A DNA stretch of 64,000 nt. It comes from Thermothielavioides terrestris NRRL 8126 (lineage: Eukaryota > Ascomycota > Sordariomycetes > Sordariales > Chaetomiaceae). The stretch lies in contig NC_016462.1 of assembly GCF_000226115.1 (NCBI RefSeq), forward strand, positions 1-64,000, written 5' to 3'. A program made the translations under genes and the position numbers. Positions 11,849 to 22,975 of the stretch are shown in pieces (position 1 is the stretch's first letter; the number at the start of each line of letters is the position of its first letter). Under the pieces are notes generated by a model. The model did not search any database. It saw only the letters and a program-made list of their open reading frames with translations, and had not been told where the DNA came from.

Positions 11849-13217
11849 TCCGCCTAGCCGGTCGCCGATTCGGACAGAAATCTTTTTGGGGGCCAGGAAA
11901 ACTGGAACACTGAAACACAGTTTACAATATCACTGAACAGAAGTGCTTCGCTAACTGCTTTATATCCCGTTCCTCCCTTCATAGTGCAAGGTGCTCGCCA
12001 TCATGCCCGTCGCTCGCTATGCTCAACCTGGAACCTCCTCACGTTATCCCGGTAACAACACCCAACACAACTGGGAATCCTGCAGCCAGCCCCCGTCGCC
12101 AACGCCACGATGCTGCGCTGACAAGGGAGGAATATCCACGCCAATCCTTTCCCGGAAGCCTGATCCGAGACTGCAGGCAGGCCCCTCCTGCATGTCAGGC
12201 AACCCCGCTCCGGCAAGCCTTTCCGCGCAGCAGCCGACTGGCTCCCACATCTAGCTGCTTTGCGCTATAACTAACACCTTGCTTTGTTGGCATGCCTGCA
12301 GACAGCAACACATGGGGCGATGCGGCAGCGGCTTCGGGGTGAGTTGCTTCCGGACCAAGAGATCCCGAGGAGACCGAGACCGTCTGCCCCGTTATTTGAC
12401 TGGCGATGTAAGGTAGGCCGAAGAGTTGCGACCTTGGTCATGGTTGCGCGTAGCCCTGTCGAACTGGTTATCGGTGAGAAACGGGAGAAAAAATGATGCA
12501 TTACAACTTATTGGAGACACACACACAAACGCCGGCTCCGACGGAATGTTCACGTAGAAAGAAACGTTGTAGGTTTCTGTGGTATCTTTTCAAGGTCGCC
12601 TCAACCTCCAATTTCCAAGGTAGCGCGCTTCCAGCATTTATAGTGTATGCCCAAATTCTTGGCAGGGGCAGCTCACAGGTGAGAAGCACAAATACCAGAA
12701 GCTTTTCAGACCTTGCTTCGATCTGCGCTTGACGAATCCGGGATTACGCGAGAGAGAAAAAAAAAACATGTGTCTCAATCTTGCTGCTAGTCTCAGAGAC
12801 GAGTTGTGGACAGGCCAACTGGCTCATCAAGGGGTAGAATGCTGTGACGTATTCGAAGGCCGACGGCTTCAGGGAGAAAAACTCGATTCCATTGACTCCG
12901 CCTTACACGAGCCTCCCCTCCTTTGGTTGACGGGCAGAAGATGACACGAACAAAAAATTCTCAGCTGAATAAGTCGGCACGTCAACTCGAGTGACTACGC
13001 TTTTCGCTTTTCGGCTCCATCCAACGTCCAAGCATTTAGGGAATGCAAGAATATAGCAATCTCCATGATCCGAGAGACTACTGTGTTATAAGAAGACAAC
13101 TACCTCCCTACTCCACCAGACTCCTTGGAGCCGTTTTTGAGACAAAACACGGGCTCCCTCCCACTCTCCAACCCGACATCAATTGCTCCATCCCACGGGG
13201 ACCAACGCGCACCCAAG
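11849..13217. other. Intergenic, no gene seen
   Basis: The 1.37 kb between the GMC gene start and the end of the luciferase-like gene holds only short overlapping open frames on both strands without recognisable motifs. It would contain the GMC promoter. Confidence 0.5.
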
Positions 13218-14315
13218 TCAATCACCATTGACAGCACTGCCATTTTTTTCCTTCTCAGCAAGAGCCTCACGCACACGAGGGAGAATGTACCGGCCGTAGT
13301 CAATCGCGTCATTCAGGTTATCGTAGCCACGGATGGATATGAGGTCCGCTCCCAATTCGATGTAGTCCAAGATCGAATCCACGATGGTCTGCGGGCTCCC
13401 GACGAGAGCGGTCGACGCGCCACGAGCATTGGTGGCGGTCACTGTAGGGTACCAAAGGGCGCGATCTTGGACGTCGCCGCGGGAAGCAATGTCCAACAGC
13501 CTCTGTGAGCCCACGTTCTGCCGCGGGACGTCGCTGCCCTCCCTCTTGTTCTGCTTGAGGAGCTCGAGCGTGCGGTGGGCCTTTGCCCATGCGAGCTCCT
13601 CCGTTTCCGCAATGATGGGCCGGAACGTCACCCAGATCCGTGGCCGGTCGGTTTCCGGGCGTCCGGCACGCGCAGCCTCGGCGTAGATGCGGTCGATTTG
13701 CTCCCGCGTTTCCTTGAGCGGCTCGCCCCAGAGACCAAAGATATCGGCTAGCGAGCCGCCCACTCGGTACGCCTCAGCTGATGAGCCCCCTACCGAGATC
13801 GGAATTCCCGTTGGGCGGACGGGCCGGACCAGATTCCTGAACTGCTTGAACTTGTAGTACTGGCTGTCCCAGTCGAAAGGTTCGGGCGACTGCCACGCAC
13901 GGCGCAGGATGCGGATGTACTCCTCCATACGGCCGTAGCGCTGATCCTTGGTGAGGAAATCTCCCTCGCGGGCCTGCTCGCTGTCGCTGCCGCCGGCGAT
14001 CAAATGCACCACCGCCCTGCCATTACTGAGCTGGTCGAGCGTGGCTAGAGCCTTGGCTGCCACAGTCGGATACATCGTGTTGGGACGGAGAGCGATGATG
14101 ATGTTGATATGCTTCGTCACGGCAGCGATGGTGGCCCCGATAGTGAAGGGGTCCAGAAACGACGAGTCATATGGCACTAGCGTGTAGTTGAAGCCGGCAT
14201 CGTCGAGGGTCCGCGCATACCGCACAAGATACTCGGGATCAACTCCGAGGTTCGGTATCGGCTTAAGCTCCGTCGAGGGGTTTGGAAAACAAAGACTGAT
14301 AAACTCAGCAGGCAT
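13218..14315 (-). CDS. Bacterial-luciferase-like FMN monooxygenase, alkanesulfonate monooxygenase type
   Basis: A single exon encodes 365 residues from the ATG at 14315; in-frame sequence continues upstream, but the next candidate start is not ATG. The body is a luciferase-like TIM barrel. L-D-D-A-G-F-N-Y-T-L-V-P lies near residue 37, H-I-N-I-I-I-A-L-R-P-N near 70 and G-R-A-V-V-H-L-I-A-G-G-S-D near 98, a pattern typical of SsuD-like enzymes. G-I-P-I-S-V-G-G-S-S follows near residue 169. SsuD-type enzymes use reduced FMN and O2 to cleave alkanesulfonates to sulfite and aldehyde, but relatives attack other substrates, so the reaction is inferred. No flavin reductase lies beside it. Fungal members are thought to be of bacterial descent (family knowledge, not tested here). 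Confidence 0.88.
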   Translation of the reverse strand: MPAEFISLCFPNPSTELKPIPNLGVDPEYLVRYARTLDDAGFNYTLVPYDSSFLDPFTIGATIAAVTKHINIIIALRPNTMYPTVAAKALATLDQLSNGRAVVHLIAGGSDSEQAREGDFLTKDQRYGRMEEYIRILRRAWQSPEPFDWDSQYYKFKQFRNLVRPVRPTGIPISVGGSSAEAYRVGGSLADIFGLWGEPLKETREQIDRIYAEAARAGRPETDRPRIWVTFRPIIAETEELAWAKAHRTLELLKQNKREGSDVPRQNVGSQRLLDIASRGDVQDRALWYPTVTATNARGASTALVGSPQTIVDSILDYIELGADLISIRGYDNLNDAIDYGRYILPRVREALAEKEKNGSAVNGD

Positions 14316-15140
14316 GATGGAACCGAGGTAGGTGGGTAAGATGCTAAGGATGTTCAATTGCTAGCCTCTTTGCTTGTTTCTCCCGTGCTTCCTCACGTCT
14401 ATCGGGGTCAACCACTTTTAAGCAGAAGTGTTCCGAACATTTTATCATATTCTTTAACTTACGGGTTATCTGGGAACTGCTGACAAATGTTAATGAGGTG
14501 AATCAATGATGCCAACTGCTGCGGGATCACGCAATGCCACGTGGGCTCACCCCGTGACGCTTCTCCCTCTCCTATCCTTAGTGTGGTCCTGCGGAGTGCT
14601 TTTTGGAGTCTGTGTAAGTGTGGAGGAAGCTTATAGCGTCGGGAGTAATGTGACCTTCAATTGAGCTTCCAAAGGTTCAAGCTTAGCTTGCTAATAGAGC
14701 TGAAAGGTTCAAGTTGCGCTGCTCCCAAATTCCCAAGACACAAGAAATGGACCGAAGATAGTCTCCTTCAGGACATTCAACTAACCTAGCGCAGAGATTC
14801 CAGGCGTATCGGCGGCGCAATGAACCTAAGTGTAGATACGTACTACAGTACGGATTAGACGATCTCAGCCTTACCCCATGTCTCCTCGCAGCTTAAGTCT
14901 TTGGTGTCGCAAGGCGGTCTCAATCCGATGTGGCTGGAGTGTCGCACCACATTTCCGGTCAAACTGTCCCACAAGTCCGATTGGCTCACCGACGTTCCAA
15001 GCAGTGTTCGGAACGCGAAAAACCCCACCGCAGCGCCACGCATTTTTTTTTGTCGGCTTTCTTCCGCAGTCGGCAGCCGAGGATCCTTGTCCAAGACGGC
15101 GCGGTGAGCTCACCACCCTCTGCTCGAAGCACACGGCGCT
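14316..15140. other. Divergent intergenic region
   Basis: These 825 bases lie between the starts of the luciferase-like gene (minus) and the HET gene (plus), so they should carry both promoters. A run of eight T lies at about 15043-15050. No gene or named regulatory site is recognised. Confidence 0.5.
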
Positions 15141-17128
15141 ATGAGGCTGCTCAAGACTGATACGTTAGAGCTTGTCGAGTTCGTTGGCCGGGCACCTCCC
15201 TACGTGATCCTGTCCCATACATGGGGCCCGGACGAGGTAACATTCGAAGACCTTACGCAGCTCCCAATAGCCGCCATTAAGAAGAAGGCCGGATATGCCA
15301 AGATCAAGGGCTGTGCCTCCCGAGCGGCGGCGGATGGATATGAATATGTCTGGGTCGACACGTGCTGGTATGAACCTGACCAGTCAAGTGCCCTTTTCGT
15401 TATTCCCAAGGCTAACGAACTGAACCGTCGCTCTTTAGCATCGATAAATCCAGCAGCGCCGAGCTCTCGGAGGCTATCAATTCCATGTACCGCTGGTACC
15501 AGGAAGCGCACATTTGCTATGCGTACATGTCAGACGTGTCCCTGGATGTGGCTCCACAGGGAACAGATGCCGTGGCGGCAACGCCTTCGTCGGGTGCTAA
15601 GAAGGGGTCGAGTGACGCACCGGGCCGACCGACGTTTCGGAGTATCCCATCCATTATCAGGGATTACGACAAGCTTCCACGGACGTTCGAGAACTCGAGG
15701 TGGTTCACCCGCGGCTGGACCCTGCAGGAGCTCATTGCCCCGCCTATAGTCGAGTTCTACGCACACGACTGGCGTGAGATCGGCACCAAGTTCAGTCTCC
15801 GCAAGGTGATCAGCACGGTGACCGGAATCGATATCCGGGTCCTTGAGGGCGCCGATCCGTCCACCTGCCATGTCGCCGAGCGCATGTCCTGGGCCGCGAA
15901 CCGACAGACGACCCGGGTCGAGGATGCAGCATACTGCCTGCTCGGCATCTTCAAGGTCCACATGCCGCTCATTTATGGCGAGGGACAGAGGGCGTTCTAC
16001 CGCCTCCAGGAGGAAATCATGAAGACAACCGAGGATTACACGATGCTGGCCTGGGGACTGTCCAAGTACCTTAGCAACAAGCACCATTGGAAAGGGGTCC
16101 ACCGCAACAATCTTGTAGATCCGCGCCGACCCCTCGCCGAGAGCCCCAGCGACTTTGAACTTCACAACCGAGCTGTGTGGACCTATTCTCGGCTGATACA
16201 CGACGACCCGAGCAGCGTGGCAGCCCGGAGCCCCGCCTCCCTGGACGACACTCCGCCACTAATAACTAGCCGAGGTCTCCGCTTGTCGTTGCTTCTAAAG
16301 CCGTCCAAAGCGCAGAGCGGAGAAGTCCTCGCATACATCAACTGCAAGACATTGAAGCCCTCAAGCCCCCCTGATGGGCCTCTATCTCCAGTATGTCTAG
16401 TACTTCGCCGGCAAGAAGACTCCAATATCTATACGGGGTCCGACGACCCGAATGCCGCCTTTGAACTCCTCGATAGCGACAAGCTCCTAGCGTCGTTTGA
16501 GCGCCGGACCATCTACTTGTCGCTCGCCAGTGCCGAAGAAGCCCTGAGCAGGACACACAATCACCGGATGAACAGTCTCGACAAGAATCTCTACATTTTG
16601 GAGAAACCCACAGCGCTCCGCGCAGGACAGCCAGCTTTGGCATCCCGGGCGTCCTGGAAGATCACAAGCTGTTTCTCGCACGCGGTCGGGGCCGGCCCAG
16701 GACACACACACTACGAAGTGCCGCGGAAGTTTACACCTGCGACGCTCTATCAGCCTTTTGACCTACCGCCCAATACCGTACGCTTGTTCGCCTTTGAGCA
16801 GCCACAGGGAAGCAGCGGAGCGTTCGGCGTGGTTGTCGGCCATGGCTGGTGCGATGTTATCGCCATCGCAGATCCAGCATTCCGAGCTAAGTGGGGGATC
16901 CTGGTGCGAGACGGACAATGGAATGAAGTCCAGGCTCTCAAGTTCATCGGTCACGTCGCCGCAGGACCGCAGAGCCAGCAGAGCGGTGGCAATCCGGAAG
17001 ATGCGATGGACCGGGTTGTCAAGAGAATAGCTAACTTCACCGTTACCATCTCCTTGAAGAAAATTCGCAGAGCCGACATCAACTGCGAGAGTGCAATTAA
17101 GATTCTCTGGTCTGTGGACTGGGATTAA
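15141..17128 (+). CDS. HET (heterokaryon incompatibility) domain protein
   Basis: Exons 15141-15367 and 15439-17128 are joined over a 71-base GT-AG intron and encode 638 residues. The N-terminal HET domain is textbook: Y-V-I-L-S-H-T-W-G near residue 21, G-Y-E-Y-V-W-V-D-T-C-C-I-D-K spanning the splice junction near residue 76, then Y-R-W-Y-Q-E-A and I-C-Y-A-Y-M-S-D-V, and S-R-W-F-T-R-G-W-T-L-Q-E-L-I-A-P near residue 167. The junction restores the second Cys of V-D-T-C-C-I-D-K, which fixes the intron. A-Y-C-L-L-G-I-F and M-P-L-I-Y-G-E-G close the conserved part. The C-terminal 350 residues match no domain I know. HET proteins trigger cell death after fusion of unlike hyphae and are often polymorphic and subtelomeric. 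Confidence 0.93.
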
Positions 17129-17428
17129 TGTGAGGTAATCCCCGCCCCTTCTTCGGCGTATTAGTTTGTAACATGTTGATATCTTACAGCTTGAGACGGA
17201 TGGTGAAGCTGCCAAAGGCAGTGATATCCGTTAATTGGGAAACCCTAACTTGTTCGATAGAGGAGCAAGCTGGGCTCCAATCGGCAGTATTAGTAAGAGT
17301 AACTTGACATCTCAATTTGATCAGCAAGGAAAACGAGAATGCTTTGCGCCTTTGGCCGCTGCTTTACACTACACTACAGTCACATTCCATCTGTGACCCG
17401 CTCACAGATTTAGGTCCACAGCTACACC
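17129..17428. other. Convergent gap between HET and GMC genes
   Basis: About 300 bases separate the stop of the HET gene (plus) from the stop of the GMC gene (minus). It should hold both 3' UTRs. No other feature is seen. Confidence 0.5.
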
Positions 17429-19384
17429 TTAGTTCAAGCCCATGCTGAGTTCTTGGATGAAGATATCGGCGGCCTTTTCGCCAATCGCCAAGGCCGTGTT
17501 GTTCGTGTTGGCGGCAACATTCCGCGGCACGATGCTTATATCGGCGATCTTAAGGCCCTCGACCCCATAGACGCCAAGGTTGGCGTCAACTACGCCGTTC
17601 TGGTCGCGCGGTCCCATCTTGCAGGTACCAAGGGAATGCCAAGTGGTACTAACGTTCTCCCGTAGCCACTTTTCTATCACAACGTCGTCTTCGGGAGTGT
17701 ACTCGATATCGGGCACCTCGGTGGGGAGTGGCCCATTTTCAAGGTGGATGCTCGCGGCCTGGGAACTCGCTGCGAAGGGCGGGTGCAAAACGGCCATCTC
17801 GCCGCGATAAGAGGGCATGCGTCGCATGATCTCCCGCTGCTTCTTGTAGGCCCACACATGCTTCTTGACATCGAGTCCACCGTCGTCGTCAAAGAACCCA
17901 GTCTCAAAGTCGATTGGATCTTCGATCTGCGGTCCCGTGATATGAATGTGACCCCGCGAGAAGGGATAGGCTGTGAAGACCGAGATAGCCAACCCAGGGC
18001 CGCCGGGGGCCAGGCTCGGGTCTCCAGGAAACCCGCCGAGCACGGTGAAGATGGCGATAGGCTTCTCAGGGTGGTCTTTGAACTCCCGGTCCCAGGCCTC
18101 CTTGAACGCGGGGCCCAGAGCAGCAGCCTCTGCATCCGTCGGCCGGACCTTTCCCTGGACCTCTTGGCCATTCCAACCTAGCATTGGGTGGCCTTCCTTG
18201 ATCAGCTCCTCCGGACTGCCCATGCGGCCGTACACGAGAGCGTCGAGGGTGTCGGTGGCATCCAAGGAATTGTGATACGGGTAAACCAGCAAATGGTGGT
18301 CCTCGTAACCATTTCCGACACCTGGTGCCGGCGCCACAAGGGGGACGCCAGCTGCTTCCAAGACTCTGGGGTCGCCGACGCCCGACCTCTCTAGAAGCAA
18401 AGGCGTGCCGCAGGTTCCACACGACGCAACGACCAGTTTCCGGGCTTTGACGGTCCTGGTCTCGCTCGCATCACCGCCGAAGGTCGGATTCGACCTAAAC
18501 TCGACAGCAACGGCTCTTTTATTTTCGAATAGAATCCGCGTGACCTGTGATTCGACCAGGACATGCAGGTTGGGGTGCTTGCCGCCGTTCAAGAGAGGGT
18601 GGAGATAGCATGTCGCTGCGTCTTGCCGTCTTCCATCTAGAGATATATAGCGATACGAACGCCCAACAGCGTTCACGGTCTCCAGGTCTTGCACGTCCTG
18701 GACTTCGGGCCACCCCGCCTTTGCAGCTGAGGTGATGAATTCATCCTCGAGTCTCTTGGAGTTGTAAGACCCGCGGGAGACATGAATAGGGCCCTCGTGG
18801 CCATGGACTCCCTTCTCGTCCTTTCCATGGTACGTCTCAATCTGCGCCAGGGGGGTCTCAGCAAACGTTTCAATGCTCGAGAGCAGGGCCAACAAGGGAG
18901 AGAATCTACCTTCTTCAAATAGGGCAACATATCCTCCCCCGACCATCCAGGGACACCCCAAGAGTCGAAGTCGGACTTTTGAGCCCGGCTGTACATCATG
19001 AAGTTCGTAGACGAGCCACCACCCAGGACACCGCCTGACGGTAAAGTGAGTTCACGGTCGGCTAGGACGGGAGACATCTTCGACTTGTAGAAGAGGTTCG
19101 TCGTGCTGCCAGGTGCAAGATGCGCTAGAAAGTAAGCTGGGTGCGTAATGGTTGCAATGTTGGCGTTGTTCTGACCCCCTTCGATGACCAGGATGGACAT
19201 GTCGGGGAATGCAGCCGCTAGCCGTGAGGCAACAACGCAGGCAGTTGTGCCGCCTAATGGAACCTGTCAATAAACCGGGACCACCCAGTCAGTAGCTTCA
19301 TAAGGGAGGCTGTTGTTACTTGCCACCCGCAATAACTACGTCCACCTCGTGGACATCATCCGGAAGCTTCTTGTAAAGGCCCAT
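17429..19384 (-). CDS. GMC oxidoreductase, alcohol-oxidase-like
   Basis: Three exons, 19384-19324, 19253-18910 and 18841-17429, encode 605 residues. The first intron has a GC donor (GCAAGT) and an ATTAG acceptor. Splicing there rebuilds the FAD motif V-V-I-A-G-G-G-T-T-A-C-V-V-A exactly. The second intron (68 bases) joins L-K-K to I-E-T-Y-H-G. Further landmarks are G-G-V-L-G-G-G-S-S-T-N-F near residue 90, the Y-D-type end F-Y-K-S-K, and the C-terminal W-H-S-L-G-T-C-K-M-G with the catalytic His. There is no signal peptide, and the family resemblance is to methanol/alcohol oxidases. The end (S-M-G-L-N) lacks an obvious peroxisomal SKL/ARF tail, and the protein is shorter than the roughly 660 residues of yeast alcohol oxidase, so substrate and location are open. 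Confidence 0.87.
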
Positions 19385-21311
19385 AGTGTGAACGACGGGC
19401 TTGGTATGTCGGAGGTGGGAAGCAGAACAGCGGACTGGATGCTAGGGTGAATGAGAAGCAAGAGTGAGCAAGGCTAGATGCTTCCTGGTGGGAAACCGTC
19501 TTTCTTCTTTCCTGAGCGCCGAGAGCACAGACACAGAACATTCCGACCTACCCGAGAGCAAATGGAAAAGTGGGGGTTTTCGCTGCCCACTTGTCTTCTA
19601 CACTAGTGTAGCTAGAACGGGGAGCAACAAATTGGGGGCCGCAGAGAAGCCGCGTGGGGTCCAAGCGGAAGCCTCGGGCTGCTGGCTTGAGCATATAAGC
19701 ACTTTAACGTGATTTTGACTTCCTGTGTGTAGGTGGGTTAGTTCCTTTGGACATAGCGAGAACGCAGATGCCTAGGCGGCATCCGAGGAATGGGTTCAGA
19801 TACCTTATAGTTGCTGAGTGTATGTATTATGCGAGACGGAGCAAAGCACTTTGGTCGCCAGGGAAAAAATCTCTTGAACTGCGATGAGAGTGAACTACGG
19901 GCCAGAGCGCCAATACCAGCAGTAAGCCGCACACTAACACCATGCTCATGCCTGTCCAGCTCTGTATTGGCCCGCCAACAGAAGTGTTAGAACGCTAAGG
20001 AGGATTGGCGATACTTAAGGTATACAGCTAAAGAGGGCGAACAGCCAATCCATATTAAAATCCGTTTATTTGCCCATGACCTGTTGGCTGCCCAATCTCA
20101 GACCGATAGGCACGCTTTTCTCTCTGAGTCTTCCATTTCAGTTGGTCACTGGATCGACACCCCACTTGAAACACATCGTCGTTGCGCCTCCAGGTCGTGA
20201 TTTCTCTTCTGTCTTCTGGATTCGCACATTGAATGTGTCAGGAGGCTCGGCAGGATATCCACGTTTGGGATATGTGTGACGGTATGCCTATGGACTAACT
20301 CGGTTTTCACTGTAATTAAGTCGTTGCGAATGGTCAACAGGTGTTTAGGCAGAACAGTTAGCAACGACCTGGGCGGCGTGCGACGGCGTGCACATGATGG
20401 AGAAAAGCATTCGAAGACCGCAAGGGAGAAACCCCATTGAGCGCGAGGTAGTGAGGGGGTTCCGCGAATTGGACTGCTGCGATGCGCTCGCCAGTCACAA
20501 CTACACGGGTGCATGTTATTTCAATCGCCTCCACCCGTGGCATGAAGCTTAAGGCCGAAGGATGAGGTCCCATTAGCTTCGTTGGAGTCTTCTGCGCGAA
20601 TAACGCCCCCTGAACGGGTGACACCACCATGGCTTGCACCCGAGACCCCGGCCATGGCACACGACGTTGGCCTAGACTAAGGTTGTTTCGAGGTTGTAAG
20701 GACAGCGTGTCTTATCTTGTCGAGTGGCTTGTTGCCCTGTCCGTCTGACAGTTCCCCTGTGATCTCAATAAGCGAGGTGTACGCATCAAGACTCTATTAC
20801 GCGATGTAATCAAAATCCTAATTCCTAAGCCTAGAGATCCGTTTTAGCGCAGATCAACGGTGCGATGTCTTGGTCAATTCGCCTTACAGCCATCCATTGC
20901 CATAGCTGGCCGTCTTAGATTGCTCGCAGGCTTACGTCTGCGACAGGGAATGCCAAACTTGCACAGCACACACAAGCAAGCACTGACTGGCGAGCCGATC
21001 AACCTCGGCTGTATTTGGGGTACTTGGACTCGGGTTACCGCATTTCGACACGAGTCATTCCATTCCTCACCGCGCAACAAGGCCCAGTTAGGTGGCCCTC
21101 GGATCCGGCTTCCGAAAGCACTCGGAGATAGATAGGCAGGAGGTTAGCAACTTCCGATAGCATCCGGAGAGAACCTATGGAAGGGCATCTGAGGTTGGCG
21201 ACAGTAGACATGTATTTAACAAGGTCCGAGTCTGCAATAACTTTTAACGCTATGTTCACCGCACCAGACTTGTCATTGACCCAAGGCCACGCTTTGAAAC
21301 CAGCTCAGAGA
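19385..21311. other. Intergenic, no supported gene
   Basis: This 1.9 kb gap lies between divergent genes and must hold both promoters. A minus-strand open frame of about 100 codons at 20358-20660 shows no recognisable domain. I see no RNA gene or repeat. Confidence 0.45.
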
Positions 21312-22207
21312 ATGCCTAAAATGTCTTGCTTCCTATCGTCCAGCTCTACGCTGCGTTTGATGCTCGCGGTTCTTTTTCTCCCGTCGATTCTCCTGGTTCA
21401 CGCACGCCCCAATGGCCTAGGCCTGCCACGCGACCATGGAAGGCGTTCCTACGCTACGCGCAAGATCGCCAACGTCACGGTCGTCGACACTCCGATCGTT
21501 CGTGCGGCCCTGACCCTGGCAGAGCAGCACGCCCAGGGCTTTACGTACAACCACATCATGCGTTCGTGGCTGTTCGGCGCCCTCGTTGTGGAGCACAACG
21601 CAACTCTCCGCGCTGCCGTCGACCTCGAGGTGCATGCTGTAGCCACGATCCTTCACGATCTGGGCTGGGACCGCTTGCCTAGCTCGCCGTTCGTCAGTGC
21701 CGATCGACGCTTCGAAGTGGACGGAGCCATTGCTGCGCGCGACTTCATCCGGAACCACGACGACGGCAAGAAGTGGGACGATCATCGGGTGCAGCGGGTT
21801 TGGGACGCTATTGCCCTGCATTCCCAGCAGAGCATCGCTTTCTTTAAGGAGCCAGATGTACAGGTCGTGGCCAAGGGCGTTCTTGTCGATTTCGAGGGGC
21901 CCGAGTTCGGTGTAACCAAGGATGAGTTCGTCGCTGTGACGCGCGAGTTCCCAAGGGACAACCTCGGGCCAGGGGTCAATGAGACCTTCATTTGGCTCTG
22001 CAGGACTAAGCCTGCCACCACTTACGGTGAGTTCGGCCTCCGGCATTACACGTATCAACGCTCCTTGCTTCAAACTCTACTGACCAACCTGTAAACTGTT
22101 TAGACACTTATATGCAGCCGTGGGGAGAGCGATATGTGTCAAACTACACGGCGCAGGGGCACCGGGTAATTGATACGGTCGATGGCTTGTCTTCAGGCGC
22201 AGCATGA
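21312..22207 (+). CDS. Secreted HD-domain protein, cyanamide-hydratase-like
   Basis: Exons 21312-22026 and 22104-22207 encode 272 residues. The 77-base intron (GTGAGT to TTTAG) is inferred because it replaces a divergent read-through tail with an ending (Q-P-W-G-E-R-Y-V and so on) that agrees with what I remember of the family. A signal peptide runs to about residue 31. HD-superfamily metal ligands are visible: His81 in N-H-I-M-R-S-W and the H-D pair at 115-116 in I-L-H-D-L-G-W-D. A-L-H-S-Q-Q follows with a later helix His. Relatives include fungal cyanamide hydratase and many uncharacterised HD hydrolases, so the reaction is open; it may be a metal-dependent hydrolase outside the cell. The start could also be the ATG at 21321. 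Confidence 0.82.
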
Positions 22208-22975
22208 GTGCAGCTATGCGCCTCGTCTCGCAGGCTGTGGGATTAAGGTCTTGATGGCAAGATTGGACAGCTACCTTCTGTACTTCTGTATTGCGACCAT
22301 GGGTTGCTTCTGGTGCAAAAGATTATCCTCGCAGCCACGGCGACAGCGGTATCAAGAAAAGCGCCAGTAGGTCCGCTGCACGCCTCTTAGTGGACGTGAA
22401 CGGGGCTGAGGATGCTTTAGCCCGCCCTTGCAGCTTGATCTTCCTTCCTTCTCATGCACTGTTGTTTATTCCGTACTTGGGCTGTACTCAATAATCATGC
22501 CACACGGTTAAGTTCCAGGTTTACAGGTTGCCTTCCTCCCAAGGGGCGAAAAACCAGACCCAACCGGCTGGTCCGTCTGCCCATCGCTTGCCGGCCCGAT
22601 AATGGAAAACTTTTTTTCGTCGTGGGGATGACGCCAAATCACGACATTCGAGCCTGTCACCAAATTTGAAGAATAGGACCGCTGTGATAAGCTCGCTGAA
22701 GGGTCTGGCTCCAGCAAGAAGAGGGTTCATCTCCACAATATGGACAAGGATATGCCGCTGCAATTGGGAGTCTCGCCGTCGCCTGCCTTTCCTGTCGATC
22801 TGGTGGTGGGGCGGAGCACATCTGCAGCAACCCTCCCTGCAAGCGACGAACGCAATCGTGCTCGAAGACAAGGTTGAGTCTTCCGACTACATTACTGGAG
22901 AGACAGCACGCCTGAACTCCTCAGCCGCTTTTGCCTAGACACCATGCTCTTCTACACATACTCAGCTAGGTGGCC
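22208..22975. other. Intergenic, presumed promoter of the permease
   Basis: This stretch of 768 bases lies between two plus-strand genes. No domain-bearing frame or RNA gene is seen. Confidence 0.5.

Noticed and set aside
15530..16201. Minus-strand open frame of 223 codons
   Set aside because: Shadow of the HET gene exon, GC-rich third-position effect; no motif.
20358..20660. Possible 100-codon gene on the minus strand
   Set aside because: No recognisable domain, no signal peptide and no splice structure; indistinguishable from chance in GC-rich DNA.
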